Translations under genes and position numbers: made by a program
From: Bordetella parapertussis
Lineage (GTDB): Bacteria; Pseudomonadota; Gammaproteobacteria; Burkholderiales; Burkholderiaceae_A
DNA: 64,000 nt
Assembly (NCBI GenBank): GCA_945877235.1
Contig: CAMCRF010000001.1
Coordinates: 477,963-541,962, forward strand
Direction: 5' to 3'
The notes under the pieces: generated by a model
Database searches by the model: none
The model's input: the letters and a program-made list of their open reading frames with translations, nothing else
What the model was told of the DNA's origin: nothing
Part shown: piece by piece, positions 1 to 11,826 of the stretch
Position numbering within the stretch: the stretch's first letter is position 1
Layout: every line of letters starts with the position of its first letter

Positions 1-312
1 CTCAGACTGGGCCTCGGAGAGCCGCTCGGTGTACTTGCGACTGTCTTTGAACTTCAGACTGTCTACGGGTTGTACCTCGGCGCCGATCTCGACGCGATCT
101 TCGGCATCGAGCAGCAGGTCGAGTCGAACACGCGCGCGAATGCGCATGTGATGGCTGCAGCTGGGGCAGACCTGCAGATTGCGCTCGAGCTCGGTCTTGT
201 AGAGCACCGCATCGCACGAGGGGCACTTGAGCCACAGGCCCTCGGGGACCACGCGCCGCCGATTTTCAGACTGCTGAATGCGAGGGGGTAGGAGCTTGTC
301 AATCCAGCTCAT
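1..312 (-). CDS. accD: Acetyl-CoA carboxylase carboxyltransferase subunit beta (partial, N-terminus)
   Basis: This is the beta subunit of the cytoplasmic acetyl-CoA carboxylase carboxyltransferase, which makes malonyl-CoA for fatty acid synthesis. Only the first 104 residues lie in the window; the rest runs off the left edge. The N-terminus starts [10 protein letters not shown] and contains the family's four-cysteine zinc ribbon (CPSC near residue 29 and CPSC near residue 48). The ATG at 312-310 overlaps the trpA stop in an ATGA, so the two are translationally coupled. trpA-accD adjacency is typical of betaproteobacteria. Confidence 0.95.
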   Translation of the reverse strand, partial: MSWIDKLLPPRIQQSENRRRVVPEGLWLKCPSCDAVLYKTELERNLQVCPSCSHHMRIRARVRLDLLLDAEDRVEIGAEVQPVDSLKFKDSRKYTERLSEAQSE

Positions 313-1142
313 GCAGCTGCCTTTGCTCCAAAGCGCGCATCGAGGGCCTGGCGAATGGTGGCCAGAAACGCACCGGCCGCCTCAACCGCCTCGGAGGCTT
401 CGCCATCTTTGGCCTGGGTTTCCATGAGCTTGATGATGGCGCTGCCAATGACCACCGCATCGGCATGCTCGGCCACGGCGACTGCGGAGACTGCATCCGA
501 AATGCCAAACCCAACACCCACGGGCAGCTTGGCGTGCTGGCGCAGCATTGCGACCCGATCGGCCACACTGGCCACATCGAGGCTGGCCGCACCCGTCACG
601 CCTTTGAGCGAGACGTAATAAAGGTACCCCCCACCGAGTCGCGCAACCTGTTCCATACGGCTGGTCGACGAGGTGGGTGCAAGCAAGAATATGGGATCGA
701 TCTGGGCCGCGCGAAGCGCCTGCGCGAATGGCTCGCACTCCTCAGGCGGGTAGTCCACAACCAACACACCATCGACGCCTGAAGCCGAGGCCGCCTTCAC
801 AAAGGCCTCTTGTCCCATGCGCTCGATGGGGTTTGCGTAGCCCATGAGCACAATAGGTGTGTGCTGATTGGTCGCCCGAAACGCAGACACCCAGCCCAGG
901 CAATCGGAAAGGCTCACGCCCTGGGCGAGGGCTCGCTCGCTGGCGCGCTGAATGACAGGACCGTCGGCCATCGGGTCTGAGAATGGAATGCCGAGCTCGA
1001 TGACATCGGCGCCAGCCGCAACCAGCGCATGCATGAGCGCCAAAGTGGAGGCTGGAGCGGGGTCGCCAGCCGTGACGTAAGGAATAAGCGCCTTACGGCC
1101 AGAGGCTGCGAGGCCCGCAAAAACAGAGGCAATGCGTGACAT
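309..1142 (-). CDS. trpA: Tryptophan synthase alpha chain
   Basis: The alpha subunit cleaves indole-3-glycerol phosphate and passes indole to TrpB, the last step of tryptophan synthesis in the cytoplasm. The 277-residue TIM-barrel protein has the expected length and carries the signature [18 protein letters not shown] near residues 50-67 and the glycine-rich phosphate-binding region near VGVGFGIS. It lies 13 bp downstream of trpB and overlaps accD by 4 bp, within the leftward trpFBA-accD block. Confidence 0.98.
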   Translation of the reverse strand: MSRIASVFAGLAASGRKALIPYVTAGDPAPASTLALMHALVAAGADVIELGIPFSDPMADGPVIQRASERALAQGVSLSDCLGWVSAFRATNQHTPIVLMGYANPIERMGQEAFVKAASASGVDGVLVVDYPPEECEPFAQALRAAQIDPIFLLAPTSSTSRMEQVARLGGGYLYYVSLKGVTGAASLDVASVADRVAMLRQHAKLPVGVGFGISDAVSAVAVAEHADAVVIGSAIIKLMETQAKDGEASEAVEAAGAFLATIRQALDARFGAKAAA

Positions 1143-1155
1143 TCAGTCTCCAGAG

Positions 1156-2367
1156 TTAAAGCGACAGACCGCCCGCCTGTGCGACCGTGTGCATGTCTTT
1201 GTCGCCGCGGCCGGAGAGGTTCACCAGGATGATCTTGTCTTTGGGCAGCGTGGGCGCAATCTGGGCGGCATAGGCAATGGCATGACTGGTCTCGAGCGCC
1301 GGAATAATGCCCTCGATGCGGCAGCAGTCGTGAAAGGCTTTAAGCGCGGCATCGTCGTTGACAGGCACATACTGGGCACGGCCAGAGTCCTTGAGCCAAG
1401 CATGCTCAGGGCCGACGCCTGGGTAGTCGAGGCCAGCAGAAATGGAGTGGGTCTCCACGATTTGTCCGTTGGCGTCTTGCAGGAGATAGGTGCGGTTGCC
1501 ATGCAGAACACCCGGGCTTCCTGCCGTAAGAGACGCGGAATGATGACCGGTATCGACACCGTCTCCACCGGCCTCCACGCCGACAAGCGCCACACCGTCC
1601 ACACCAATGTAGTCGTAGAAAATACCCATGGCGTTGCTGCCCCCACCCACGCACGCCACCACCATATCGGGCTGGCGCCCCACCATTTCAGGCATCTGCC
1701 AGAGGCACTCTTTGCCCACCACAGAGTTGAAGTCGCGCACCATCATGGGGTAAGGGTGCGGGCCAGCCACCGTGCCGATGATGTAGAAGGTGTTGTCGAC
1801 ATTCGTGACCCAGTCGCGCATGGCTTCATTGAGCGCGTCTTTGAGGGTTTTGGATCCACTCTCAACGGGCACCACCGTGGCCCCGAGCAGCTTCATGCGA
1901 TAGACGTTCGCGGCCTGACGCGCCACGTCAGTGGAGCCCATGTAGACCACACATTCCATGCCAAATCGCGCTGCGACGGTTGCTGTGGCCACGCCATGCT
2001 GGCCCGCGCCGGTTTCGGCAATGACGCGGGGCTTCCCCATGCGGCGCGCCAAAAGCGCCTGACCAATGGTGTTGTTGACCTTGTGTGCACCGGTGTGATT
2101 GAGGTCTTCGCGTTTGAAATAAATCTGTGCGCCGCCGAGCTGCTCGGACCAACGCTTGGCGTGATAAATGGGGCTGGGCCGACCAACAAAATGCTTGAGC
2201 TCGCGGTGAAACTCCGCCTGAAATTCTGGATCGTGCTGGCTCTGCGCATAAGCCGCCCGCAGCTCATCGAGCGCAAAGCTCAGCGTCTCGGAGACAAAGC
2301 TGCCCCCGTAAGGGCCAAAGTGACCGGTGGCGTCTGGAAAGTTATAGGGAAGATCGTTTGCCTTCAT
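1156..2367 (-). CDS. trpB: Tryptophan synthase beta chain
   Basis: The PLP-dependent beta subunit condenses indole with serine to give tryptophan. The 403-residue product contains the PLP lysine motif [10 protein letters not shown] and the phosphate-binding GGGSNAMG loop, and the length fits the family. The open frame extends further upstream, but the start at 2367 (MKANDLPYN) is chosen because it matches the family N-terminus and overlaps the trpF stop in an ATGA. It forms a coupled trio with trpF and trpA. Confidence 0.97.
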   Translation of the reverse strand: MKANDLPYNFPDATGHFGPYGGSFVSETLSFALDELRAAYAQSQHDPEFQAEFHRELKHFVGRPSPIYHAKRWSEQLGGAQIYFKREDLNHTGAHKVNNTIGQALLARRMGKPRVIAETGAGQHGVATATVAARFGMECVVYMGSTDVARQAANVYRMKLLGATVVPVESGSKTLKDALNEAMRDWVTNVDNTFYIIGTVAGPHPYPMMVRDFNSVVGKECLWQMPEMVGRQPDMVVACVGGGSNAMGIFYDYIGVDGVALVGVEAGGDGVDTGHHSASLTAGSPGVLHGNRTYLLQDANGQIVETHSISAGLDYPGVGPEHAWLKDSGRAQYVPVNDDAALKAFHDCCRIEGIIPALETSHAIAYAAQIAPTLPKDKIILVNLSGRGDKDMHTVAQAGGLSL

Positions 2368-3044
2368 GTGAAGTCCTTTTGCTTGGTCTCGTCGGCAGCC
2401 TGGACAGCCGCCATAAACGATCGAATCCGTGCCGGATCTTTCCGGCCTTTCTGAACCACTCCCTGATCTCGCTGCTCTACTCCACTGGATACATCGACTG
2501 CATCGGGCTCTAACATCTGGATAGCCTGCCCCACCGACTCTGCGTGTAAGCCACCACTGAGCACCCATCTGCCCGCCAGCATGGCACGTAATGAAGCCAA
2601 CCGGCTCCAGTCGAAGGCATGCCCGCTCCCGCCAAAGCCCGCCGAATCGGCGTCGAAAAGCAGTGTGGAGACGCTCAGATACGGCTCGATGAATTTTACC
2701 AGTGCGTCCTCTGTATTGAGGGCAGTGCCCATACGAACCGCCTTGATGACCGGCCGACCCAGGTCCTGGCAGTCTGCAACGGACTCATCGCCGTGCAGCT
2801 GGATATGGCTCAGGCCCACCTGGCCTGCAGTCTGAAGGACCTCCGCACGCGTGGCGTTTACGAAGAGGCCCACCACCGAAACCCAGGGGGCAGCCCGACG
2901 CGCGAGCGCCTGGGCCTGCTCGAGCTGCACTGCGCGCGGGCTTTTGGGGTAGAAGACAAGCCCAATCGCATCGGCGCCGGCCCGAACCGCCGCGTCTACG
3001 TCGTGCTCACGGGTAAGCCCACAGATCTTTACTCGGGTACGCAT
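2364..3044 (-). CDS. trpF: Phosphoribosylanthranilate isomerase
   Basis: Catalyses the Amadori rearrangement of phosphoribosylanthranilate in tryptophan synthesis. The start at 3044 ([11 protein letters not shown]) gives a 226-residue TIM barrel; the VKICGLT motif holds the catalytic cysteine. An upstream in-frame start would add 12 residues with no family match. Its 5' end overlaps the truA 3' end by 16 bp and its stop overlaps the trpB start, so it is part of a tightly packed leftward transcript. Confidence 0.96.
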   Translation of the reverse strand: MRTRVKICGLTREHDVDAAVRAGADAIGLVFYPKSPRAVQLEQAQALARRAAPWVSVVGLFVNATRAEVLQTAGQVGLSHIQLHGDESVADCQDLGRPVIKAVRMGTALNTEDALVKFIEPYLSVSTLLFDADSAGFGGSGHAFDWSRLASLRAMLAGRWVLSGGLHAESVGQAIQMLEPDAVDVSSGVEQRDQGVVQKGRKDPARIRSFMAAVQAADETKQKDFT

Positions 3045-3796
3045 GCGAATGGCTCCGGATAATCGACTGCAGTCAGGCAAAGGCCCTGGGCTGGAAAGGT
3101 TCGCCCCGCAAGGGTGCGATCACGACCGGCGAGCACCTCTGCAACCCATTGGGCGGGACGCGCCCCCCGCCCCACTTCCACGAGTGTGCCCACAATATTG
3201 CGAACCATGTGGTGCAAGAATGCATTTCCTTTGAGGCTTAATGTCAGCATGCTGCCCTGCTGGCTCCAGTGGCACTGCGTCAACACCCGAATGGGGCTTG
3301 CTGCCTGACATTCTGCTGCACGAAATGCGGAGAAGTCATGCTCCCCAAGCAGGCAGCGCGTTCCCTCCTGCATGGCCTCAAGATGCAGAGGCTGAAAGAC
3401 CCAGGTGGCGTAGCGCTGCTGCAGAGGGTGGTCGACGGGCTCATTCCAGATCTGGTAGCGGTAGCTGCGAGCCAGCGCCGAAAAGCGCGCATGAAATTCG
3501 GGAGACACCTCGGCCGCCCAGCGCACGCGAATCTCGGCAGGCAGAAAGCTATTGAGACCGCGCACCCAGTTCCACTGGGGTCGCGACACGTCCGTATCGA
3601 AGTGCACGACCTGCCCCTCGGCATGGACCCCGGCATCGGTTCTACCGGCAGCAGTGGTTTCTATGGCCGATGAGGGGCAACCGAGGAAGGCTGCGATTGC
3701 GCGCTCGAGCTGATCTTGAACCGTATTGCCGCCTGGCTGTGTCTGGTACCCCTGAAAGCTGGTGCCATCGTAGGCCAGACCCAGCGCAAGCCTCAT
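3029..3796 (-). CDS. truA: tRNA pseudouridine(38-40) synthase
   Basis: Makes pseudouridine at positions 38-40 in the anticodon arm of tRNAs. The 255-residue protein begins [20 protein letters not shown] and carries the catalytic aspartate in [16 protein letters not shown] (about residues 52-67). The ATG overlaps the asd stop by 4 bp. The asd-truA-trpF order is typical of Burkholderiales, except that fimV, usually found between asd and truA, is missing. Confidence 0.96.
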   Translation of the reverse strand: MRLALGLAYDGTSFQGYQTQPGGNTVQDQLERAIAAFLGCPSSAIETTAAGRTDAGVHAEGQVVHFDTDVSRPQWNWVRGLNSFLPAEIRVRWAAEVSPEFHARFSALARSYRYQIWNEPVDHPLQQRYATWVFQPLHLEAMQEGTRCLLGEHDFSAFRAAECQAASPIRVLTQCHWSQQGSMLTLSLKGNAFLHHMVRNIVGTLVEVGRGARPAQWVAEVLAGRDRTLAGRTFPAQGLCLTAVDYPEPFACVPE

Positions 3797-4926
3797 AGCA
3801 GAATACGAAGCATCCGTCGCAGGGGCTCAGCTGCACCCCACAAGAGCTGATCGCCGATGGTGAACGCCCCGATGTACTGCGGCCCCAGTGCCATTTTGCG
3901 AATGCGCCCCACAGGAATGGTGAGCGTACCCGTGACCTGCACGGGCGTGAGCTGGTGAACCGTGTCCATGCGGCTGTTGGGCACCACCTTCACCCACTCA
4001 TTGTCCTTGGCGATCATGTCCTCAATTTCGTCGAGTGGCACATCGCGATTGAGCTTGAGGGTGAGCGCCTGGGAGTGGCAGCGCATGGCACCCACACGCA
4101 CGCAAATGGAGTCGATCGGAATTTCGGGCTGGTCGAACCCTGGGCCGCGGCCGAGAATTTTGTTGGTCTCGGCTCCGCCCTTCCACTCTTCGAGGCTGGT
4201 GCCGTCTCCACGGTCTTGGTCAATCCAGGGAATGAGGCTTCCCGCCAGCGGCACCATGAAGTGCTGGGTCTCGTCTGCCGACAAGCCTTTTTGCGTGGCC
4301 AGCACGCCGCGATCGATGTCAAGGATGGCGCTGGCTGGATCGTCGAGCAGGCTTCTCACCGATGCATTGAGCGTTCCCATCTGGGTGAGCAGCTCACGCA
4401 TGTGCTGAGCCCCTCCGCCCGAGGCCGCCTGGTAGGTTGTGGCCGTCATCCAGTCGACGAGGCCGGCCTTGTAGAGCGCCCCCACACCCATGAGCATGCA
4501 GCTCACGGTGCAGTTCCCGCCAATGAAGTTCTTAATGCCTTTGCCCAGCGCAGCGTCGATGACATTGCGATTGATGGGGTCGAGCACAATCACTGCATCG
4601 CCATTCATGCGCAGGGTCTTCGCTGCGTCGATCCAGTAGCCGCTCCAGCCCGATGCGCGAAGGGGCTCGTAGACGGCTTTGGTGAAGTCGCTGCCCTGAC
4701 AGGTGAGCACCACATCGCACTGCGCGAGCGCTTTGAGATCGTGCGCATCGTAGAGCTGAGGGTCGACCTGCTGGAGGCCCGCAAGCGCTGTGGGCACCTG
4801 GCCGCCTGCATTTGAGGTTGAGAAAAATCGGGCCTCGAAGTGCCCAAAGTCTTGCTCGTCTTGCATGCGCTGCATGAGCACTGAGCCCACCATGCCGCGC
4901 CATCCAACCAGTCCAACCCGCTTCAT
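3793..4926 (-). CDS. asd: Aspartate-semialdehyde dehydrogenase
   Basis: Reduces aspartyl phosphate to aspartate semialdehyde, the branch point to lysine/diaminopimelate, threonine and methionine. The 377-residue product shows the N-terminal nucleotide-binding [10 protein letters not shown] motif and the catalytic cysteine in [11 protein letters not shown] (about residues 131-141). Length and motifs fit the long proteobacterial Asd class. A 42-bp gap separates it from leuB upstream, and it overlaps truA by 4 bp. Confidence 0.97.
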   Translation of the reverse strand: MKRVGLVGWRGMVGSVLMQRMQDEQDFGHFEARFFSTSNAGGQVPTALAGLQQVDPQLYDAHDLKALAQCDVVLTCQGSDFTKAVYEPLRASGWSGYWIDAAKTLRMNGDAVIVLDPINRNVIDAALGKGIKNFIGGNCTVSCMLMGVGALYKAGLVDWMTATTYQAASGGGAQHMRELLTQMGTLNASVRSLLDDPASAILDIDRGVLATQKGLSADETQHFMVPLAGSLIPWIDQDRGDGTSLEEWKGGAETNKILGRGPGFDQPEIPIDSICVRVGAMRCHSQALTLKLNRDVPLDEIEDMIAKDNEWVKVVPNSRMDTVHQLTPVQVTGTLTIPVGRIRKMALGPQYIGAFTIGDQLLWGAAEPLRRMLRILL

Positions 4927-4968
4927 GCCCTTCCCTTTCCTCGTTTTGAATTCTGTGTGGCGCCTGAA

Positions 4969-6048
4969 TTAGCCAAGTGCCGCCAACACGGCGTCGCCCA
5001 TGCCACGGGTGCCCACGCGCGTACAACCCTCGCGTTGAATATCGCCGGTTGCATACCCCTGCGCCAAGACCTTCTGCACCGCCGCCTCAATAGACTGGGC
5101 CGCTTCGCCCAGCCCAAAGCTATAGCGCAGCATCATGGCCGCGGACAGAATGGTGGCCAAGGGATTGGCGAGATCTTTGCCTGCAATGTCGGGGGCCGAC
5201 CCATGAATGGGCTCATAGAGGCCTTTGTTGTTTGCATCGAGCGAGGCCGAGGGCAGCATGCCAATCGAGCCTGTGAGCATCGAGGCCTCGTCGGAGAGGA
5301 TGTCTCCAAACATATTGCCCGTCACCATGACGTCAAACTGCTTGGGGTTCTTGAGCAGCTGCATGGCGGCGTTGTCGACATACATGTGGGTCAGCTCGAC
5401 ATCGGGGTAGGCCTTGCCCAGCTCGATCATGATGTCGCGCCAGAGCTGCGTGGTCTCTAGCACATTGGCCTTGTCTACGGAGCAGAGCCGGCGGCTGCGC
5501 TTCTGTGCAGCCTGAAAGGCCACATGGCCAATGCGCAGAATTTCAGTCTCGGAGTAGCGCATGGTGTCAAAGCCCTCGCGCTCTCCGTTCTCGAGGATGC
5601 GAATGCCCCGCGGCTGACCAAAATAAATATCGCCCGTGAGCTCACGAATGATCATGAGATCCATGCCTGCGACCACCTCGGGCTTGAGGGTGCTCGCGCC
5701 CGCGAGCTCGGGATAGATGGTGGCCGGACGCAGATTCGCGAACAAGCCGAGCGCCTTGCGCAAGCCCAGAATGGCCTGCTCGGGCCGCAGTTCACGCGGG
5801 AGCGTATCGAGCGAAAAATCGCCAACCGCCCCAAACAAAATAGACTCTGCGTCTTGGGCAAGCTTGAGTGTGGCGGGCGGCAACGGGTGACCGCTTGCCC
5901 TGTAGCCCGCACCACCCACCGGGGCCTCCTCAAGGCTCAGGCCAAAGTGGCCCTGCGCCGAGAGCCGCTCCAGGACACGCACGGCCTCGTGCGTAATTTC
6001 GGGGCCAATGCCATCGCCAGGCAGCACCGCAATCTTGAGCACTCTCAT
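4969..6048 (-). CDS. leuB: 3-isopropylmalate dehydrogenase
   Basis: The NAD-dependent oxidative decarboxylase of leucine synthesis. The 359-residue protein starts [18 protein letters not shown], the standard N-terminus, and has the [20 protein letters not shown] metal/substrate region near residue 285. Start at 6048 overlaps the leuD stop in an ATGA, so leuC-leuD-leuB appear coupled. Confidence 0.97.
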   Translation of the reverse strand: MRVLKIAVLPGDGIGPEITHEAVRVLERLSAQGHFGLSLEEAPVGGAGYRASGHPLPPATLKLAQDAESILFGAVGDFSLDTLPRELRPEQAILGLRKALGLFANLRPATIYPELAGASTLKPEVVAGMDLMIIRELTGDIYFGQPRGIRILENGEREGFDTMRYSETEILRIGHVAFQAAQKRSRRLCSVDKANVLETTQLWRDIMIELGKAYPDVELTHMYVDNAAMQLLKNPKQFDVMVTGNMFGDILSDEASMLTGSIGMLPSASLDANNKGLYEPIHGSAPDIAGKDLANPLATILSAAMMLRYSFGLGEAAQSIEAAVQKVLAQGYATGDIQREGCTRVGTRGMGDAVLAALG

Positions 6049-6710
6049 GCGTGAAGCGCTCCGTGCAAGTCGGTGCCAAGCCAGGGCTTGTCTGCAAGCC
6101 GCTTGGCCTCGTAGGCCTTGATGAGGTCTGCCTTCTGAAGCGTGAGCCCAATGTCGTCAAGGCCATTGAGCAGACAGTACTTGCGAAAGGGGTCGACCTC
6201 GAAGCTGCGCTCAAAGGTGCCATCAGTGGTCTTCACCGTCTGAGCCTGCAGGTCGACCACCAGCCGGAAGCCTTCTTGGGCTGCGGTTTTCTGAAAGAGC
6301 AGCTCGAGGTCATCTTCGGAGAGCACGATGGGCAGCACGCCGTTCTTAAAGCAGTTGTTGTAGAAGATGTCTGCATACGAAGGGGCAATCACGACGCGAA
6401 ATCCGTAGCCATCGAGCGCCCAGGGCGCGTGCTCGCGGGAGGAGCCACACCCAAAATTGCGGCGGGCAATGAGCACACTCGCACCTTGGTAGCGGGCCTG
6501 GTTGAGCACAAAGTCGGGATTGAGCGGACGCTTGCTGTGATCCATGCCCGGCTGCCCCTCGTCGAGGTAGCGCCATGCATCGAATAGATTGGGCCCAAAG
6601 CCCGTGCGCTTGATGCTCTTGAGAAACTGCTTGGGAATGATGGCGTCCGTATCGACATTGGCACGGTCCATCGGGGCCACCAGCCCCTCGTGAATGGTCA
6701 AAGGTTTCAT
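6045..6710 (-). CDS. leuD: 3-isopropylmalate dehydratase small subunit
   Basis: The small (swivel) subunit of isopropylmalate isomerase, which partners LeuC in leucine synthesis. The 221-residue protein has the family signatures [13 protein letters not shown] (about residues 18-30) and [15 protein letters not shown] (about residues 85-99). It overlaps both leuC and leuB by 4 bp. Confidence 0.97.
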   Translation of the reverse strand: MKPLTIHEGLVAPMDRANVDTDAIIPKQFLKSIKRTGFGPNLFDAWRYLDEGQPGMDHSKRPLNPDFVLNQARYQGASVLIARRNFGCGSSREHAPWALDGYGFRVVIAPSYADIFYNNCFKNGVLPIVLSEDDLELLFQKTAAQEGFRLVVDLQAQTVKTTDGTFERSFEVDPFRKYCLLNGLDDIGLTLQKADLIKAYEAKRLADKPWLGTDLHGALHA

Positions 6711-8107
6711 GCCAGAGTCCTTACATCAACAAAGTGGCCTGCAATGGCTGCAGCGGCAGCCATGGCCGGGGAGACCAGGTGCGTGCGACCACCCGCACCC
6801 TGACGCCCCTCAAAGTTTCGGTTGCTGGTGGAGGCAGAGCGCTCACCGGGCTCGAGCCGATCGGCATTCATGGCCAGGCACATGGAGCAGCCGGGCTCGC
6901 GCCACTCAAAGCCTGCCTCGATGAAGATCTTGTCGAGGCCCTCGGCCTCGGCCTGGGCCTTGACCAGTCCTGAGCCCGGAACCACCAGGGCCAGCTTCAC
7001 ATTGGATGCCTTCTTGCGCCCCTTGGCGATGGCAGCCGCAGCACGCATGTCTTCAATGCGCGAGTTGGTGCAAGACCCAATGAAGACCTTGTCGACTTGT
7101 ATGTCGGTGAGGGGCATGTTGGCCTTGAGATTCATGTAGGCCAATGCGCGCTCCATGCCCTCGCGAACCATGGGGTCGGTGGCGGCTGCAGGGTCGGGCA
7201 CGCGGGAACCCACGGGCAACACCATTTCAGGCGAGGTGCCCCAGGTGACCTGCGGCTCAATATCCTCGGCCTTGAGCTCGACCACGCGATCGAAGACCGC
7301 ATCTGCGTCGGTGTGCAGTGTCTTCCAATAGGCCAGGGCCTGATCCCAGGCTGCACCGGTGGGCGCAAGTGGCTTGCCCTTCACATAGGCCTCTGTCTTT
7401 TCGTCGAAGGCCACCATGCCCGCCCGTGCGCCAGCCTCGATGGCCATATTGCAGAGGGTCATACGGCCTTCAATGCTGAGGCCGCGGATGGCGCTGCCGC
7501 CAAACTCAATGGCGTAGCCCGTGCCGCCAGCGGTACCAATTTTGCCAATGATGGCCAGCACCACATCTTTGGCCGTAACGCCTGGGCCAAGCGTGCCTTC
7601 CACCCGCACCAGCAGGTTCTTGGCCTTTTTCATGAGCAGACACTGGGTGGCGAGCACATGCTCGACCTCGGAGGTGCCAATGCCAAACGCCAGACAGGCC
7701 AGCGCGCCATGGGTCGAGGTGTGGGAGTCGCCACAGACCACCGTCATACCTGGCAGCGTGGCGCCCTGCTCGGGTCCAATCACGTGAACAATGCCCTGGC
7801 GCTGGTCGGCGATGTTGAAATACTTGATGTTGAACTTGACCACGTTCTGATCGAGTGTCTCGACCTGAAGGCGAGAGACGGGATCGGCAATGCCTTGACT
7901 GCGATCGGTGGTGGGCACGTTGTGGTCCACCACAGCCAGGTTTGCGGAATTGCGCCAGAGCGGGCGTCCAGCCATTTCCAAGCCCTCGAAGGCCTGCGGG
8001 CTGGTGACCTCATGAACGAGGTGTCGGTCGATGTAAACAATGCAGGTGCCATCGTCTTGGCGATGGACCACATGTTCTTCGAAGAGTTTGTCGTAAAGCG
8101 TGGGCAT
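6707..8107 (-). CDS. leuC: 3-isopropylmalate dehydratase large subunit
   Basis: The [4Fe-4S] aconitase-fold large subunit of isopropylmalate isomerase. The 466-residue product has the cluster and active-site motifs [17 protein letters not shown] and CSMCLAMN in order; the cysteines in the last two ligate the cluster. The 33-bp gap to the MFS gene upstream is too short to show a clear terminator, so a transcript may enter from the right. Confidence 0.97.
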   Translation of the reverse strand: MPTLYDKLFEEHVVHRQDDGTCIVYIDRHLVHEVTSPQAFEGLEMAGRPLWRNSANLAVVDHNVPTTDRSQGIADPVSRLQVETLDQNVVKFNIKYFNIADQRQGIVHVIGPEQGATLPGMTVVCGDSHTSTHGALACLAFGIGTSEVEHVLATQCLLMKKAKNLLVRVEGTLGPGVTAKDVVLAIIGKIGTAGGTGYAIEFGGSAIRGLSIEGRMTLCNMAIEAGARAGMVAFDEKTEAYVKGKPLAPTGAAWDQALAYWKTLHTDADAVFDRVVELKAEDIEPQVTWGTSPEMVLPVGSRVPDPAAATDPMVREGMERALAYMNLKANMPLTDIQVDKVFIGSCTNSRIEDMRAAAAIAKGRKKASNVKLALVVPGSGLVKAQAEAEGLDKIFIEAGFEWREPGCSMCLAMNADRLEPGERSASTSNRNFEGRQGAGGRTHLVSPAMAAAAAIAGHFVDVRTLA

Positions 8108-8140
8108 GGTCGGCTCGATCGTTGTGACACGAAACCGTCA

Positions 8141-9289
8141 TTATGCCCTGCGGTCGCCCCCCACGCTGGCCAGAAACAGGCCCACCAGCGCGAATCCGGC
8201 TGCCAAGAAGAAGGTGGCCTCCGGCGAGACCCACTCAAAAACCCAGCCCGCTGCAATGCCCCCTAGGCTGCCGCCAATGCCATACGAAGACATGGTGTAG
8301 AGCGCCTGACCACGGGCCTGCGCCTCACGGGGGAACCACTGCCGCACCAACGACATGGACGCGCTGTGATGGGCGCCGAACGTGATCGCGTGCATCAACT
8401 GGGTGATCACAATGACCGCCAGATTGCCGCCCGAAAGCGCTAAGAGTGCAAACCGAAGCGCAGCCACGCCATACGAAAGCCTCCAGCTCATGACCACACC
8501 CAGTCGCTCAAACAAGGGCCGCTGCACCCGAAAGAACGCGATCTCCGCAAGCACCCCAACCGTCCAGAGCACACCAATCTCGGTGCGGCTATAGCCCTGC
8601 TGCTCCAGCCAGAGCGAAAATAGCGTGTAGAGCGGGGCGTGGGCCAGCAGCATGAAGCAAGAGGCCAGCAGAAACCGACGCACGCGCGGCTCCTTGAGCG
8701 CCTGCCCAAAAGCGCCTGCCTGGGGCGCGAGCGCATGCACCTCGCGCGCTGGAAGCCAAAAGGCGACGATTCCCGCCACGAAGAGCAAGGCCATGAGGGT
8801 GAGCGGCAATGCTTCCATGCCTACCCAGTCGAACCAGATGCCGCCCAGCAGCACCGCCACAACAAAGCCCAGCGAGCCCCAGACCCGCATGCGGCCATAT
8901 TGGCCGAGGTCTCCCCTGCTCTCTTGCATGGCGAGTGCCTCGGTAATGGGCACATGGCCACTCAAAAAAAGCGCCATGATGAAGAGCACCGTGAAGAGCC
9001 ACCAGAACGGCAGGTCTAGCAGCAGAAATCCGCCCGAGATCAGCGCCCCAAAGGCAGACCACTGAATGATGCGGGGCACACGCTCGGGTGGGGAATGATC
9101 GGCCAGATAGCCCCAGGCGGGAGGCCCAATCACGCGCGTCCATTGCATGGGTGAAATGAGCACCCCAATCTCGGAGGGCGAAAAGCCCCGGCCATTGAGC
9201 CAGAGCGAGAGAAAGGGCGCGAACAGTCCCACATAGGCAAAGTAGGTGGCAAAGAATGCCGAGATCCGACGAACGGGCGTCGAGAACAT
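8141..9289 (-). CDS. MFS transporter, HcaT/PPP-like
   Basis: A 382-residue inner-membrane protein with about twelve hydrophobic segments and the N-terminal pattern of the 3-phenylpropionate/HcaT-like branch of the major facilitator superfamily (MFS_1-like/LacY-type): a short N-terminal tail, an early SEIGVLISPMQWTRVIGPP loop, and a mid-protein RTEIGVLWTVGVLAEI repeat typical of internally duplicated MFS proteins. The substrate cannot be told from sequence. It lies between leuC and aroC on the same strand, which probably reflects gene packing more than function. Confidence 0.85.
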   Translation of the reverse strand: MFSTPVRRISAFFATYFAYVGLFAPFLSLWLNGRGFSPSEIGVLISPMQWTRVIGPPAWGYLADHSPPERVPRIIQWSAFGALISGGFLLLDLPFWWLFTVLFIMALFLSGHVPITEALAMQESRGDLGQYGRMRVWGSLGFVVAVLLGGIWFDWVGMEALPLTLMALLFVAGIVAFWLPAREVHALAPQAGAFGQALKEPRVRRFLLASCFMLLAHAPLYTLFSLWLEQQGYSRTEIGVLWTVGVLAEIAFFRVQRPLFERLGVVMSWRLSYGVAALRFALLALSGGNLAVIVITQLMHAITFGAHHSASMSLVRQWFPREAQARGQALYTMSSYGIGGSLGGIAAGWVFEWVSPEATFFLAAGFALVGLFLASVGGDRRA

Positions 9290-9304
9290 GCGCGCGCGCG
9301 AGAC

Positions 9305-10408
9305 TTACTGAGGGGCGAGGCCAGCGATGACTGGCGTGGTCACCTGCACATCTGCGTTCTGAGCACGGTGGCGAAGCGCGTGATCGATGAGCACCAGCGC
9401 GAGCATGGCCTCGGCAATGGGGGTAGCCCGAATGCCCACGCACGGGTCGTGGCGGCCATGCGTCTCGACCTGCGTGGGCGCACCGGTCGTGTCGATCGAG
9501 CGACGCGGCGTGCGAATGCTGGACGTGGGCTTGATGGCGATGGCCACGGTAATGGGCTGGCCCGTGGAGATGCCGCCCAGCACGCCTCCTGCGTGATTGG
9601 TGAGAAAGCCCTGCGGCGTGAGCTCATCGCCGTGGACTGAGCCGCGCTGGGCCACACTGGCAAAGCCTGCGCCAATCTCGACACCCTTGACTGCATTGAT
9701 GCCCATCATGGCGTGGGCAATATCTGCATCGAGCCGATCGAACACCGGCTCGCCCCAGCCCACGGGCACCCCAGAGGCCTCGACGCAGATCTTGGCGCCG
9801 CAGGAATCGCCATCGCGGCGCAGCTGATCCATGTAGGCCTCGAGCGACGCGATCTGCGAGGCATTGGGTGCGAAGAAAGGGTTGTTGGGCACATGCGCCC
9901 AGTCCTCGAATGCGATTGGCATGTCGCCAAGCTGAGCCATATAGCCCCGGATCTGAATGCCAAACCGCTCGGCCAGCCACTTCTTGGCAATGGCCGCAGC
10001 CGCCACACGCACCGCCGTCTCGCGGGCAGACGAGCGCCCGCCTCCACGGTAGTCGCGAATGCCGTACTTGTGCAGGTAGGTGTAGTCGGCATGGCCTGGC
10101 CGAAAGGTATTGGCGATGTTGCCGTAGTCCTTGCTGCGCTGATCTTGGTTGCGAATGAGCAGCGCAATGGGTGCACCGGTGGTCTTGCCCTCGAACACGC
10201 CCGAGAGAATCTCGACGGTGTCGGGCTCCTGGCGCTGGGTGACATGGCGCGAGGTGCCTGGGCGCCTGCGGTCGAGCTCGGGCTGAATATCGGCCTCACT
10301 GATCGACAAGCCCGGGGGGCAGCCGTCAACCACGCAGCCAATGGCCGGCCCGTGTGACTCCCCAAATGAGGTCACGCTAAATAGATGGCCAAAGGTGTTT
10401 CCGGACAT
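9305..10408 (-). CDS. aroC: Chorismate synthase
   Basis: FMN-dependent enzyme for the last step of the shikimate pathway, making chorismate for aromatic amino acids and folate. The 367-residue sequence carries the three family signatures: [19 protein letters not shown] near residues 15-33, the [10 protein letters not shown] loop near 124-133, and [12 protein letters not shown] near the C-terminus. It is separated from the MFS gene by 15 bp and from gltX by 20 bp on the same strand. Confidence 0.97.
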   Translation of the reverse strand: MSGNTFGHLFSVTSFGESHGPAIGCVVDGCPPGLSISEADIQPELDRRRPGTSRHVTQRQEPDTVEILSGVFEGKTTGAPIALLIRNQDQRSKDYGNIANTFRPGHADYTYLHKYGIRDYRGGGRSSARETAVRVAAAAIAKKWLAERFGIQIRGYMAQLGDMPIAFEDWAHVPNNPFFAPNASQIASLEAYMDQLRRDGDSCGAKICVEASGVPVGWGEPVFDRLDADIAHAMMGINAVKGVEIGAGFASVAQRGSVHGDELTPQGFLTNHAGGVLGGISTGQPITVAIAIKPTSSIRTPRRSIDTTGAPTQVETHGRHDPCVGIRATPIAEAMLALVLIDHALRHRAQNADVQVTTPVIAGLAPQ

Positions 10409-10428
10409 GTTGCGAAGGGCTTTCTGGG

Positions 10429-11826
10429 TTAGGGAAGGTGGCGCGCCACGGCCGCACGCACGCGCGCGGCGCCGAGCACACAGAGCACCTGGTCAATCGA
10501 GGGCGTCTCGGTTCGGCCCATGAGCACCAGCCGCAGCGCCATGGCCAGCTGGGGCATTTTGAGGCCGAAGTCGGCCAAGACCTGTTTCATGAGGGCAGAG
10601 GCCTGAGGCGCATCGAGTGCGTCTGGCAGACGTTGCGCAAGCGCACGCAGGGCATCGGGCACAGCGCCTTGCAGCCGCTCAGCGAGTGCAGCTGGGTCGG
10701 GCTTGGATTCCTCGTAGAACATGTGCGCAGACTGGGCCAGTTCAATGAGCGTGTTGGCGCGGTCTTTAAGGAGGTTGCAGACCAGGATGAGGTCTGGCCC
10801 CGAGTCCACGGGCATGCCCTGGGCCTTGAGCCTTGCCCCCACCCACTGGGCAAGGGACTCGCCCGACTGCAGTCGCAGGTAATGGTTGTTGAGCCACTTG
10901 AGCTTGTCGAAGTCGAACTGGGCGGCCGACTTGCTGCAGTTCTCTAGGGTGAACCATTCAACGAGCTGGTCCATGGAGAAGATCTCATCGTCGCCATGGC
11001 TCCAGCCCAGGCGGGCCAGGTAATTGAGGAGCGCCTCGGGCAGGTATCCATCTTCGTCGTACTGAATGACAGAAACCGCCCCATGCCGCTTGGAGAGCTT
11101 CTCGCCATCGGGCCCGTGGATCATGGGCAGGTGGGCATACTCGGGCAGCTCGGCGCCCAGCGCCTTCATGATGTTGATCTGGCGTGGGGTGTTGTTGATG
11201 TGGTCGTCACCGCGAATGACGTGGCTGATCTGCATGTCGACGTCGTCCACCACCACGCAGAAGTTGTAGGTGGGCGTGCCATCGGGCCGGGCAATGATGA
11301 GATCGTCGAGCTCCTCATTGCTGATGGAGATGCGGCCTTTCACGCCATCGACCCAGCTCACCACGCCTTCATCGGGGTTACGAAACCGAATGACAGGCTG
11401 CACACCCTCTGGCGGCACCAGGCCCTTGCGGGCCGCGTTCTCGGGTCTCCAGCGGCCGTCGTATCGGGGCTTGAGGCCGCGTGCGCGCTGGTCTTCGCGC
11501 AGGGCATCGAGCTCGGCAGGACTGGTGTAGCAGGGGTAGGCCAAGCCCTTGGCGACGAGCTCTGCGAGCACGGCCTTGTAGCGGTCCATGCGCTGCATTT
11601 GGTAGAAGGGGCCCTCATCGGGGTGAAGGCCAAGCCAGCGCATGCCATCGAGAATGGCCTGAACCGCCTCGGGGGTGGAGCGCTCGAGGTCGGTGTCTTC
11701 AATGCGAAGAATGAACTGGCCCTGGTGGTGCCTGGCAAAAGCCCAGCAATAGAGCGCCGTGCGAGCCCCCCCCACATGCAGATAGCCCGTTGGGCTTGGC
11801 GCAAAGCGCGTACGAACCGGCCTCAT
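10429..11826 (-). CDS. gltX: Glutamyl-tRNA synthetase
   Basis: Class I aminoacyl-tRNA synthetase charging tRNA-Glu in the cytoplasm. The 465-residue product has the HIGH-type motif as [14 protein letters not shown] near residues 17-30 and the KMSKS-type motif as KLSKRHG near residue 245. Its ATG directly abuts the stop of the small HMA protein upstream (11827), so the two are probably cotranscribed. Confidence 0.97.
   Translation of the reverse strand: MRPVRTRFAPSPTGYLHVGGARTALYCWAFARHHQGQFILRIEDTDLERSTPEAVQAILDGMRWLGLHPDEGPFYQMQRMDRYKAVLAELVAKGLAYPCYTSPAELDALREDQRARGLKPRYDGRWRPENAARKGLVPPEGVQPVIRFRNPDEGVVSWVDGVKGRISISNEELDDLIIARPDGTPTYNFCVVVDDVDMQISHVIRGDDHINNTPRQINIMKALGAELPEYAHLPMIHGPDGEKLSKRHGAVSVIQYDEDGYLPEALLNYLARLGWSHGDDEIFSMDQLVEWFTLENCSKSAAQFDFDKLKWLNNHYLRLQSGESLAQWVGARLKAQGMPVDSGPDLILVCNLLKDRANTLIELAQSAHMFYEESKPDPAALAERLQGAVPDALRALAQRLPDALDAPQASALMKQVLADFGLKMPQLAMALRLVLMGRTETPSIDQVLCVLGAARVRAAVARHLP

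Noticed and set aside
1132..2454. A 440-codon open frame on the plus strand opposite trpB
   Set aside because: It is the antisense shadow of trpB in GC-rich DNA. trpB has perfect family motifs and coupled ends.
7097..8266. A 389-codon plus-strand open frame opposite leuC
   Set aside because: Antisense shadow. Its composition (His/Gly-rich, no hydrophobic core) is typical of reversed coding sequence.
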